Shown here piece after piece: positions 57,033 to 64,000 of a DNA stretch of 64,000 bases. The notes under the pieces were generated by a model, which saw only the letters and a program-made list of their open reading frames with translations, made no database searches and had not been told where the DNA came from. How positions within the stretch are numbered: position 1 is the stretch's first letter; every line of letters starts with the position of its first letter. A program made the position numbers and the translations under genes. The DNA comes from Microbacterium sp. 1.5R (GTDB lineage: Bacteria > Actinomycetota > Actinomycetes > Actinomycetales > Microbacteriaceae), in the NCBI RefSeq assembly GCF_007667425.1, contig NZ_VDRC01000001.1, positions 434,001-498,000 on the forward strand, in the 5' to 3' direction.

Positions 57033-57725
57033 GTGACTCTTCAGACCGTCATCCTCGCCGCCGGCATGGGCTCGCGCCTCGGCCGTGCGCTGCCCAAGCC
57101 GCTCACCGAGCTGAGCGACGGCCGCTCCATCATGCGCCAGCAGCACGACAACATCCGCGCGGCGTTCGGATCCGATGCACGCATCACCACCGTGGTGGGC
57201 TACCGGGCCGAGACCATCATCGAGGCTTTCCCGAACGCGAACTACGTCCACAACGAGCGCTACGACGAGACCAACACGTCGAAGAGCCTGCTCCGCGCGC
57301 TCGGCGCGACCGGTCGGGCTGGAGTGCTGTGGATGAACGGCGACGTCGTCTTCGACCCGATGATCCTCGGCCGCGCCGCCGCGTACATCGAGCGCGATCA
57401 GTCCTTCGTGACCGTGAACACCTCGAAGGTGAGCGACGAAGAGGTCAAGTACACCGTCACTTCCGAGGGCTTCATCAAAGAGCTGTCGAAGACCGTCAAG
57501 GGGGGCCTCGGCGAGGCCGTGGGTATCAACTACATCTCCTCCGCCGACAAGAAGAGCTTCATGCGCCAGCTCCAGCGGGTCGAGGATCAGGACTACTTCG
57601 AGCGCGGTCTCGAGCTCGCGATCGCCGAGAACGGCCTGCTGCTCGAGCCGATGGACGTTTCCGACCTGTATGCGGTCGAGGTCGACTTCGCGGAAGACCT
57701 CGAGCGGGCGAACCTCTTCGTCTGA
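57033..57725 (+). CDS. Sugar-phosphate/phosphocholine-type nucleotidyltransferase
   Basis: 230 residues. The GT-A-like nucleotidyltransferase signature Leu-Ala-Ala-Gly-Met-Gly-Ser-Arg-Leu-Gly, then Pro-Lys-Pro-Leu, lies at the start. Trp-Met-Asn-Gly-Asp-Val-Val follows near residue 105 and the metal-binding Asp in Tyr-Ala-Val-Glu-Val-Asp-Phe near the end. It is LicC-like, so a CDP- or NDP-activated head-group for a cell-surface polymer is likely; substrate unknown. The GTG at 57033 has AGGAG 5 bases upstream, better than the GTG at 57006. Confidence 0.85.
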   Translation: MTLQTVILAAGMGSRLGRALPKPLTELSDGRSIMRQQHDNIRAAFGSDARITTVVGYRAETIIEAFPNANYVHNERYDETNTSKSLLRALGATGRAGVLWMNGDVVFDPMILGRAAAYIERDQSFVTVNTSKVSDEEVKYTVTSEGFIKELSKTVKGGLGEAVGINYISSADKKSFMRQLQRVEDQDYFERGLELAIAENGLLLEPMDVSDLYAVEVDFAEDLERANLFV

Positions 57726-57739
57726 CCGACCTTCTGCAC

Positions 57740-57773
57740 GAAAGCCCGGCCCCGTCAAGGGAGCCGGGCTTTC
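57740..57773 (+). terminator. Terminator after the nucleotidyltransferase gene
   Basis: An 11-bp stem (GAAAGCCCGGC/GCCGGGCTTTC) around a 12-base loop that can pair further (CCC/GGG). It starts 15 bases past the stop, with TTTT shortly after. Confidence 0.8.
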
Positions 57774-57796
57774 ATGCTTTTCGCGGCGGGGATTCC

Positions 57797-57802
57797 TAAG
57801 AT
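57797..57802 (+). promoter_or_regulatory. Predicted -10 element of the following gene, leaderless type
   Basis: TAAGAT lies 6 bases before the ATG at 57809. Confidence 0.5.
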
Positions 57803-57808
57803 CGGCTC

Positions 57809-58798
57809 ATGGCCCCGAAGGTGCACAAGATCCACTCCCTCCCCGACGACTCTCCCTGGGACAAGGCTGTGCCGCCGGTCGGCTCGGCCGAGCATCCGCT
57901 GATGGTGCGCGGTCTCGACAGGGTCCTCTCGATCCAGCGTCCGCTGGTCCTCGCCCACATCCGCAGCATCCGGATCCGCAACCCGCAGGCGACCCCCGCC
58001 GAGATCATCCGGATCCTCGAGCGCCGCTACCTGGCTGCGGTCACCGCCGGCGGCGCAGCGGTGGGCGCCACCGCCGTCGTCCCGGGGATCGGCACGGGAA
58101 TCACCCTCGCGCTGTCGGGCGTGGAGACGGTCGGATTCGTCGAATCGACCGCACTGTTCGCGCAATCGGTCGCCGAAGTGCACGGCATCCCCGTCTCCAA
58201 CCCCGATCGCGCCAGGGCCCTGGTGATGACCTTGATGCTCGGGAAAGAGGGTGTGGATCTCGTCGGCCAGCTCGCAGGGCAAGCCGCCGGCCGGGGTGGA
58301 TCACGGGCGTCCTACTGGGGCGAACTCGTCACCAAATCGCTGCCGCGCGCGGCTGTCGGCCCCCTCGCGGACCGGCTGAAGAGCGCGTTCGTGAGGCAGT
58401 TCGCCGCCAGGGGCGGCGCGTCGTTCCTCGGGAAGGCTCTCCCCTTCGGCGTCGGCGCTGCCGTCGGCGGCGCAGGGAACCACATCCTCGGCCGGCGGGT
58501 GCTCACCACCTCGCATCGGGCGTTCGGCGCGCCGCCGGTCGATCTGCCTGCCGAGCTCGAACCGGTGCCCGGCGCCCAGAAGCTCGAGGCACGCGTCCTC
58601 CGCGGTGCGCGCTTCACGGGTGGTGCCGTCTCGGGTGCAGCGGGCTCGGCGGTGCGGGGCGTGGGACGAGTGGGGCGCCGTCTCGGTGAGCTGACCTCGC
58701 GCAGACACCGCACCGACGATCAGCAGGAATCGCTGACCGGGCACGACGGCGGCCACGAGCTGCCCGACGAGGTCTCGTCCTCCCCGTCGTCCGACTGA
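57809..58798 (+). CDS. Conserved hypothetical protein with a glycine-rich hydrophobic centre
   Basis: 329 residues, not recognised. Residues 75-110 form a Gly/Ala-rich hydrophobic hairpin ([16 protein letters not shown]), and a second such segment is at about 210-230. The rest is helical with many Arg. The last 50 residues are hydrophilic (Arg, then Asp/Gln/Glu/Ser). There is no signal peptide, so it is perhaps a membrane-associated cytoplasmic protein. It stands alone between a terminator and the carboxylase genes. Confidence 0.72.
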   Translation: MAPKVHKIHSLPDDSPWDKAVPPVGSAEHPLMVRGLDRVLSIQRPLVLAHIRSIRIRNPQATPAEIIRILERRYLAAVTAGGAAVGATAVVPGIGTGITLALSGVETVGFVESTALFAQSVAEVHGIPVSNPDRARALVMTLMLGKEGVDLVGQLAGQAAGRGGSRASYWGELVTKSLPRAAVGPLADRLKSAFVRQFAARGGASFLGKALPFGVGAAVGGAGNHILGRRVLTTSHRAFGAPPVDLPAELEPVPGAQKLEARVLRGARFTGGAVSGAAGSAVRGVGRVGRRLGELTSRRHRTDDQQESLTGHDGGHELPDEVSSSPSSD

Positions 58799-58921
58799 GC
58801 CGGGCACACACCGCTCACCTCGCCTGTCCGTCGGCCCCTTCCCGACAGCCTGCGACGAACCGACCAAAGGATCGGGCATGCCGTTGTGGCGAGCATCCAA
58901 CGGGGTGCGACGGCCCGACGA

Positions 58922-58927
58922 TAGGGT
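58922..58927 (+). promoter_or_regulatory. Predicted -10 element of the carboxylase operon, leaderless type
   Basis: TAGGGT lies 7 bases before the GTG at 58935. Confidence 0.5.
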
Positions 58928-58934
58928 GGAATCC

Positions 58935-60524
58935 GTGACGGAACAGCCCGAACTCTCGACCACCGCCGGCAGACTCGCGGACCTCCGTGCTCGATACAAC
59001 GCAGCCGTTGTCGATGCCGAGAAGGTCGCGCAGGAGAAGCAGCACGCCAAGGGCAAGATGACCGCCCGCGAGCGCATCGAGCTGCTCGTCGACCCGGGAA
59101 GCTTCGTCGAGTTCGACGAGTACGTGCGTCACCGCACCACGGCCTTCGGCATGGACCGCAATCGCCCGTACGGCGACTCGGTCGTGACCGGTGTGGGAAC
59201 CATCCACGGTCGCACCGTCTCCGTCTACTCCCAGGACTTCACGACTTTCGGCGGTTCTCTCGGCGAGGTCTCCGGCGACAAGATCATCAAGATCATGGAG
59301 TTCGCGCTCACCAACGGGATGCCGATCATCGGCATCCTCGACTCCGGGGGCGCTCGCATCCAGGAGGGCGTCCTCGCCCTCAGCAAGTACGGCGAGATCT
59401 TCCGCCTCAACACGCGTTCGTCGGGTGTCATCCCGCAGATCTCGATCATCATGGGTCCGGCCGCCGGCGGCGCCGTGTACGGTCCGGCTCTCACCGACTT
59501 CGTGATCATGGTCGACAAGACCAGCCAGATGTTCGTCACCGGACCCGACGTCATCAAGACGGTCACGGGCGAGGACGTCGGCATGGAGGAGCTCGGCGGT
59601 GCGCTGACGCACAACACCCGCTCCGGTGTCGCGCACTACCTCGCGCAGGATGAGGATGACGCGCTCGACTACGCGCGCACACTGCTGAGCTTCCTGCCCG
59701 ACAACAACATGGCCGAGATCCCCGGCTACGAGTCCGGCTTCGAATGGGAGACGACGGATGCCGACCGCTCGCTGAACACGATCATCCCCGACTCCGCGAA
59801 TCAGCCGTATGACATCCACACCGTCATCGAGCACGTCGTCGATGCCGGTGACTTCATCGAGGTGCAGCCGCTGTTCGCACCGAACATCGTGATCGGCTTC
59901 GGGCGCGTCGAAGGACGCTCGGTGGGCATCATCGCGAACCAGCCGTCGCAGATGGCGGGCACGCTGAACATCGAGGCGGGCGAGAAGGCGAGTCGCTTCG
60001 TGCGGTTCTGCGACGCGTTCTCGATCCCGATCGTGACCCTGGTCGACGTGCCGGGGTACCTGCCCGGCACGGATCAGGAGTGGACCGGCGTGATCCGTCG
60101 AGGCGCGAAGCTCATCTACGCCTACGCCGAGGCCACCGTGCCGATGGTCACCGTCATCCTGCGGAAGGCATACGGCGGCGCGTACATCGTCATGGGTTCG
60201 AAGCAGCTCGGTGCCGACGTGAACCTCGCCTGGCCCACGGCAGAGATCGCGGTGATGGGCGGACAGGGCGCGGTGAACATCCTGTACCGCAATGAGATCC
60301 GCAAGGCCGAGGAGGCGGGCGAAGACGTCGCGGCTGTCCGGACGCGTCTCGCCAACGAGTACACCTACAGCGTCACCTCGCCCTTCCTCGCCGCAGAGCG
60401 CGGCGAGATCGACGGGATCATCGAGCCGGCCAACACGCGCGTATCGATCGCCAAGGCGCTGCGGGCACTGCGCGGCAAGCGTGCGGACCTGCCCCCGAAG
60501 AAGCATGGGAACATCCCCCTGTGA
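58935..60524 (+). CDS. Acyl-CoA carboxylase beta (carboxyltransferase) subunit
   Basis: 529 residues of the AccD/PccB family. It transfers carboxyl from biotin to acetyl- or propionyl-CoA for fatty acid or methylmalonyl-CoA synthesis. N-terminal Lys-Met-Thr-Ala-Arg-Glu-Arg-Ile, the first oxyanion hole around [10 protein letters not shown], and the second around Arg-Lys-Ala-Tyr-Gly-Gly-Ala-Tyr are visible. The open frame begins at 58878, but GTG 58935 gives the family N-terminus and matches the -10 spacing. No biotin-carrying alpha subunit is nearby. It overlaps the epsilon gene by 4 bp. Confidence 0.94.
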   Translation: MTEQPELSTTAGRLADLRARYNAAVVDAEKVAQEKQHAKGKMTARERIELLVDPGSFVEFDEYVRHRTTAFGMDRNRPYGDSVVTGVGTIHGRTVSVYSQDFTTFGGSLGEVSGDKIIKIMEFALTNGMPIIGILDSGGARIQEGVLALSKYGEIFRLNTRSSGVIPQISIIMGPAAGGAVYGPALTDFVIMVDKTSQMFVTGPDVIKTVTGEDVGMEELGGALTHNTRSGVAHYLAQDEDDALDYARTLLSFLPDNNMAEIPGYESGFEWETTDADRSLNTIIPDSANQPYDIHTVIEHVVDAGDFIEVQPLFAPNIVIGFGRVEGRSVGIIANQPSQMAGTLNIEAGEKASRFVRFCDAFSIPIVTLVDVPGYLPGTDQEWTGVIRRGAKLIYAYAEATVPMVTVILRKAYGGAYIVMGSKQLGADVNLAWPTAEIAVMGGQGAVNILYRNEIRKAEEAGEDVAAVRTRLANEYTYSVTSPFLAAERGEIDGIIEPANTRVSIAKALRALRGKRADLPPKKHGNIPL

Positions 60525-60763
60525 GCGCTCGACCTGATGCCGTGCCGGCGGCAGGCGAACAGCCGCCGACGATCGAGATCACCCGCGGCGACGCGTCTGC
60601 CGAGGAGCTGGCTGCCCTCATCGCCGTAGTGAGCGACGCCTACGCCCAGGAGTCCGCGGATGCCGTGGCCGACGAACCCCAGGTCTCGGCGTGGGTCAGG
60701 ACGCAGCGATCCCTGCGAACGCCACTTCGGCGCGACATCCCGTGGGGACGCTTCTCGGGCTGA
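60521..60763 (+). CDS. accE: Acyl-CoA carboxylase epsilon subunit
   Basis: 80 residues. The AccE pattern is [17 protein letters not shown] in the middle and Ser-Ala-Trp-Val near the end. In actinobacteria such small subunits help the alpha and beta subunits assemble. GTG start overlapping the beta-subunit stop (GTGA). Confidence 0.9.
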   Translation: MSARPDAVPAAGEQPPTIEITRGDASAEELAALIAVVSDAYAQESADAVADEPQVSAWVRTQRSLRTPLRRDIPWGRFSG

Positions 60764-60792
60764 GCCGCGCGTGGCCGGCGCGTGAGCCTGCG

Positions 60793-60820
60793 GGCCCGTG
60801 AGCCCCCAAGCTCACGGGCC
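60793..60820 (+). terminator. Stem-loop after accE
   Basis: A perfect 10-bp stem (GGCCCGTGAG/CTCACGGGCC) and an 8-base loop, 29 bases past the accE stop. Confidence 0.7.
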
Positions 60821-60888
60821 GCGCAGCGAGTCTCCGCTGTGCGGGCGGGGACCCACCCCCTGATTCACCCCAGTCGGCGCACCGGGAT

Positions 60889-60905
60889 CGATAGTACATC
60901 GATTG
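60889..60905. repeat. Small inverted repeat in an AT-richer island
   Basis: ATCGAT-AGTAC-ATCGAT, within a stretch (about 60885-60960) that is clearly less GC-rich than its surroundings and has no gene. It is between the stops of accE and the ROK gene, so it is not an obvious promoter for either. Confidence 0.4.
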
Positions 60906-60960
60906 GACTTACCACCCGGCACTCCACACCGATATACCGGAATTTGTGGTGAAGGGTTGT

Positions 60961-62193
60961 TCAGTCCTCCAGGAGGAGGTCGGAGGCACGCGGAGTGAGG
61001 ACCGCGTCGAGAACCACGCAGGCCGCGCCGACCGCCCCGACGTCCTCACCGACGACGGTGCCGTCGATCGGGATCGATCTCAGCGCCCTGGTGGCGCTCC
61101 GGCGGTGGACGAGACCGGGCAGCATCTCCAGATAGAAGTCGCGGAGCCGCTCCCAGTACGGCCCACCGAGCACGACGCGATCGACGTCGAGCAGGTCCGT
61201 GAGCACCGGGATGAGCAGGGCCAGGTGCTCCGCGGCGACCCGGATCGCGTTCGACGCCCCCTCCTCCCCCGCCTTCGCCCTGGTGCAGAGCTCCCCGAGG
61301 CGCTGCTCCACCGCCTGGACGTCGTCGGGATCGACGGCGTCGTCGAACAGACCATCTCGCTCCGCGCGCCCGACTATCGCCTGCGGTGTGCACACGACCT
61401 CGACGCATCCCCGCCCGCCGCAGCCGCAAGCCGGCCCGTCCGGATCGACGATGATGTGTCCTACTTCGCCGAAGTTCCGTGTGCTGCCCCGCACGGCCTC
61501 GGCATCACGCACCAATGAGGCGCCGATGCCCGTCCCGAGATAGACGAAGAGGAACGAACGGTCGGCCGCCCATCGCCCGGTCCACTGCTCACCCAGTGCC
61601 GCCGCCACGGTGTCCTTCTCGAGCATCACCTCGAAGCCGGAGCTGTCGGCCATCACATCCCGCAGCGGCACCCGCCGCCATCCGTGCAGCTTCGGGGGAT
61701 CGATCACCGCGCCCTTCTCATCGTCCAGGGGGCCGGGCGCGGCCACACCTACCCCGGCCACCAGGTCCCGATCTACGGCGGAGTCGTCGATCACCGCCTC
61801 GACGGTGCGCGCCATGACGTCCGCGATCCGTTCCGGATCCTTGTCTCCGGTGCGCACAGCGCAACGACGTCGGACGGCGCCGGACATGTCGAGGAGCACC
61901 ACGGTGATCACCACAGGATCGAGATGCACTCCGACCGCGAATCGACTCTCGGCGACGAGTCGCAGCGTGACGCGGGGCTTGCCGGGGCCGTTGATCGTCC
62001 GGCCCGCCTCAGCAATCAGGCCTTCGTCGAGGAGGCGGCGCGTGATGTTCGTCACAGTCTGCGCGGACAGCCCCGTCGCATCCACGAGCTCGATGCGGCT
62101 GAGCCCCTCGACGGACCGGCGGATCGCTTCCAGAATCACCGACTGATTGAAGTCGCCCATCCGCGGGAGGTTGGTACCCCGGCGCATTGCCAT
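60961..62193 (-). CDS. ROK-family transcriptional regulator
   Basis: 410 residues. A winged helix-turn-helix at about 15-70 (Leu-Ser-Arg-Ile-Glu-Leu-Val-Asp-Ala-Thr-Gly-Leu-Ser) precedes the ROK sugar-kinase-like domain: Gly-Val-Ala-Ala-Pro-Gly-Pro-Leu, Tyr-Leu-Gly-Thr-Gly-Ile-Gly, and Gly-Glu-Val-Gly-His. The zinc motif Cys-Gly-Cys-Gly-Gly-Arg-Gly-Cys is intact. It probably represses sugar genes in response to a sugar; targets are not adjacent. It may regulate itself through the inverted repeat upstream. Confidence 0.92.
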   Translation of the reverse strand: MAMRRGTNLPRMGDFNQSVILEAIRRSVEGLSRIELVDATGLSAQTVTNITRRLLDEGLIAEAGRTINGPGKPRVTLRLVAESRFAVGVHLDPVVITVVLLDMSGAVRRRCAVRTGDKDPERIADVMARTVEAVIDDSAVDRDLVAGVGVAAPGPLDDEKGAVIDPPKLHGWRRVPLRDVMADSSGFEVMLEKDTVAAALGEQWTGRWAADRSFLFVYLGTGIGASLVRDAEAVRGSTRNFGEVGHIIVDPDGPACGCGGRGCVEVVCTPQAIVGRAERDGLFDDAVDPDDVQAVEQRLGELCTRAKAGEEGASNAIRVAAEHLALLIPVLTDLLDVDRVVLGGPYWERLRDFYLEMLPGLVHRRSATRALRSIPIDGTVVGEDVGAVGAACVVLDAVLTPRASDLLLED

Positions 62194-62231
62194 GACCCAT
62201 CTTCTCGCATCCGGACGGCTCCGTGTCCCCC

Positions 62232-62274
62232 AAAATACCTACAGACAACGTCTGGAATAACTACGAAACTGTAG
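62232..62274 (-). promoter_or_regulatory. Candidate ROK promoter with operator
   Basis: On the minus strand, a TTATTC -35 and a TATTTT -10 (62237-62232) are 17 bases apart. The perfect inverted repeat CAGAC-AAC-GTCTG (62242-62254) lies in the spacer. A second repeat, CTAC-N6-GTAG, lies at 62261-62274. The region is markedly AT-rich for this genome. Confidence 0.5.
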
Positions 62275-62365
62275 AAGACGCTTCGCGTTCGGCTGGTCTC
62301 TCTGTCCCAGGGTAGATAGACGCAGACCGGTCATCGGCGGACGGTTTTCGGGTAACTGTCCGCAC

Positions 62366-62398
62366 GGCGAGGGGCGGGCGGCTTCGCCGCCCCTCGCC
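62366..62398. terminator. Stem-loop after the split sensor operon
   Basis: GGCGAGGGG...CCCCTCGCC with an inner GGGCGGC-TTC-GCCGCCC hairpin, a strong nested structure in the 289-bp gap between the ROK start and the sensor gene stop. A T/C-rich run follows on the plus strand, but the only gene that would read into it is on the minus strand. Confidence 0.6.
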
Positions 62399-62482
62399 CA
62401 TTCTCTTTCCGCCCTCGCCTCCGACCTCCTCCCCCGGTCGGAGTCGAGGCGCGCGGCCGTCCGAGTCCGGCGAACGCCCGGA

Positions 62483-63490
62483 TCAGCGAGCGCTGTCGCG
62501 GGGGATCTCGTGCCACACGTCGACGGCGTCGTCGTCGCTGGCCATGCCGGCGCTCGCTCGTCCGACGACCGTGATGGCGGTGCGCGGATCACGCGCGGCG
62601 CGGATGATCCACCTCTCGGCGCGAGCCTGCCGCAAAACCTCGGCCAGCTCGTCACGGATCTCCGAACGACGGGTCTCGGGAACGTCGTCCATCCCGCCCT
62701 CGTCGAACACGGTGACGACCGCTCCACGTCGACGCGCCTCCTCGATGGCGTCACGCACCGCATCGTTGAGCAGATCGCCCCCGCGCAGCTCGTCGCGGAG
62801 CCGCCCCTCCGCCAGTCGGGCCTCCAGCCGTTCCTCCCGGTCGAGTGCACCGCGAGTCGCGACTGCTCGACTGAGCAGGGGCCCGGCCACGGCGACGGCG
62901 AACTGCGTACGCAGGCGCCGCTCCTTCTGCCGCACCTGCTGCGTCGCGTGCCAGGCCGACACCGCCTGCTGGATCCCGGCCAGCCTCTCGGTGTCGCGGA
63001 CAGCTCGATCCCAGAACATCACCAGCAAATGCGCGACCACCACCCACATCACGGACCCGACCAGTCCGAGCGACAGCGAGACGAGGAAGCCGAGCGACGC
63101 GGAAGAGGCAGCGACCAGGATGACGACGATCATCCAGCCGATGAGGAACCTCCGCCTGACGACGCAGACGATCCCGAGCAGCCCGAGCGCCCCGATATAC
63201 CAGGTCGCGAAGGGCGCCGTGAGCGTGGCAGGGTCGAGCGACACGGTGACGAGCACGGGGATGACCACGCTCGACGCGAGCGCGAGCAGGGCGGTCCACA
63301 GCGGCATCCGCACCGACACCGCCGAATCCCACAGGATCGCGGCATTGACCACGACGAGATACAGGGCGATCGCGGCGACCATCAGCAGCGGACCCGTGGG
63401 TTGCTCGATCCACCACACGCCGCGGGCGGCGAAGTACATCGCGAATCCGACCGCCAGCGAGGTCGCGACACTGCGGACCGACCTGTTCAC
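62483..63490 (-). CDS. Membrane protein paired with a NarL-type sensor kinase
   Basis: 335 residues. Five or more transmembrane helices occupy about residues 10-160, followed by a cytoplasmic region. That region has a long helix (Gln-Lys-Glu-Arg-Arg-Leu-Arg near 185) and a domain ending in Ile-Thr-Val-Val-Gly-Arg-Ala. No His box or ATPase motif is seen, so it may be the sensing partner of the kinase encoded just upstream. GTG start at 63490 overlaps the kinase stop (GTGA) and has GGGAG upstream; an ATG at 63502 is the alternative. Confidence 0.65.
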   Translation of the reverse strand: MNRSVRSVATSLAVGFAMYFAARGVWWIEQPTGPLLMVAAIALYLVVVNAAILWDSAVSVRMPLWTALLALASSVVIPVLVTVSLDPATLTAPFATWYIGALGLLGIVCVVRRRFLIGWMIVVILVAASSASLGFLVSLSLGLVGSVMWVVVAHLLVMFWDRAVRDTERLAGIQQAVSAWHATQQVRQKERRLRTQFAVAVAGPLLSRAVATRGALDREERLEARLAEGRLRDELRGGDLLNDAVRDAIEEARRRGAVVTVFDEGGMDDVPETRRSEIRDELAEVLRQARAERWIIRAARDPRTAITVVGRASAGMASDDDAVDVWHEIPRDSAR

Positions 63491-64000
63491 GGGCGCTCCC
63501 ACCCCAGCGTGACGATCGTGCCCCTCTCCGTCGACTCGATCTCCGCGGTCCCGGCGACACCTGCCATGCGCGCGAGGATCGATGCCCGGATGCCGAGCCG
63601 ATCGGCCCCGATCGTCTCGAGATCGAAGCCGGGCCCGGTGTCGGAGATCGTCAGCTCGATGCCCTCGTCGCCTCGTCCCTCCGCCAGGATGTGCAGACCT
63701 CGTCCGTTCGCATGGGTCACGGCGTTGCCGAGGGCCTGACGGGCGGCGAGCACGAGGGCCCTGGCGACGCGTCCCGGGATGAGACCGATGCCGCCCCGCT
63801 CCTCGACGATCGCGTCTGCTCCGAGCTCGGAGAGGGCGCGGCGCAGCTCCCCGACGATCTGCGCCGTCGCGACCGGATCGTCGCTGCCCTCCTGAGCGAC
63901 CGCCGCCTCGGTGTTCGCCAGACGGGTGAGGGCTTCTCGCGCCATCGCGACGGCGAGCTCACGAGCCCGCTCGCCCTCGGCGCGCTCCACGGCGATGAGC
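63487..64000 (-). CDS. Sensor histidine kinase, C-terminal part (cut by the window edge)
   Basis: The last 170 residues of a NarL/LiaS-type kinase, open to the right edge. The HATPase domain shows an N-box (Gln-Ala-Leu-Gly-Asn-Ala-Val-Thr-His-Ala), Asp-Thr-Gly-Pro-Gly-Phe and Arg-Leu-Gly-Ile-Arg. The His-containing dimerisation helix and any membrane part lie beyond the edge. A response regulator probably lies further upstream, outside the window. Confidence 0.85.
   Translation of the reverse strand, partial: LIAVERAEGERARELAVAMAREALTRLANTEAAVAQEGSDDPVATAQIVGELRRALSELGADAIVEERGGIGLIPGRVARALVLAARQALGNAVTHANGRGLHILAEGRGDEGIELTISDTGPGFDLETIGADRLGIRASILARMAGVAGTAEIESTERGTIVTLGWERP

Overview
The window is a high-GC actinobacterial chromosome segment. 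Its gene content points to Microbacteriaceae, most likely Microbacterium or a close relative. Supporting families are PriA in place of HisA, the acyl-CoA carboxylase epsilon subunit, DUF3039, DUF1844, DUF2510, a LexA with its LysM-protein neighbour, Ku/LigD, and a gluABCD-type amino-acid ABC operon. The genus is an inference from gene content and gene order. I saw no insertion sequence, prophage, CRISPR array or rRNA. Nearly all of the window is tightly packed, vertically inherited-looking sequence.

Layout. 1-6881: an arginine operon read leftwards (argC-J-B-D-F-H), each gene overlapping the next by 4 bp, with no argG or argR inside it. 7187-8938: an SDR-family protein and a DUF402 protein. 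9012-12556: pheS-pheT. 12590-15962: a glutamate-type ABC transporter (gluA-B-C-D). 16318-19331: a response regulator, a sensor kinase and a TAXI-family binding lipoprotein. 19437-22312: a SpoU rRNA methyltransferase, then infC-rpmI-rplT (infC starts at ATC) and the divergent DUF1844 gene. 22369-28612: a small lipoprotein, an SseB-like protein, priA, hisH, hisB and hisC, interrupted on the other strand by a proline-rich ParA/MinD-like ATPase gene. 28677-30062: a LysM protein and lexA with its terminator.

30143-37307: an S9 peptidase, smpB, ftsX, ftsE, a DUF2510 membrane protein on the opposite strand, and prfB. 37377-39481: an MFS exporter, a Nudix hydrolase and a small broken membrane gene. 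39497-43940: a compact Tad/Flp pilus cluster. 44060-47885: tRNA-Leu(UAG), a DedA protein and the divergent ku/ligD end-joining pair. 47891-53428: a CDF metal exporter, a DHFR-like reductase with a clear promoter/operator, murI-rph-rdgB, pncB and DUF3039. 53469-56785: an ABC exporter whose ATPase carries a 340-residue disordered tail. 57033-60763: a nucleotidyltransferase, an unrecognised hydrophobic protein, and the acyl-CoA carboxylase beta and epsilon subunits. 60961-64000: a ROK regulator and a split two-component sensor pair that runs off the right edge.

Themes. The backbone is biosynthesis (Arg, His, NAD, fatty acyl, peptidoglycan) and translation (IF3, L35, L20, PheRS, RF2, SmpB, RNase PH). 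Accessory genes sit at the joints of otherwise conserved gene orders. Twelve genes carry a TAnnnT hexamer exactly 6 or 7 bases before their start codon, which suggests many leaderless mRNAs. Most other starts are stop/start overlaps inside operons.
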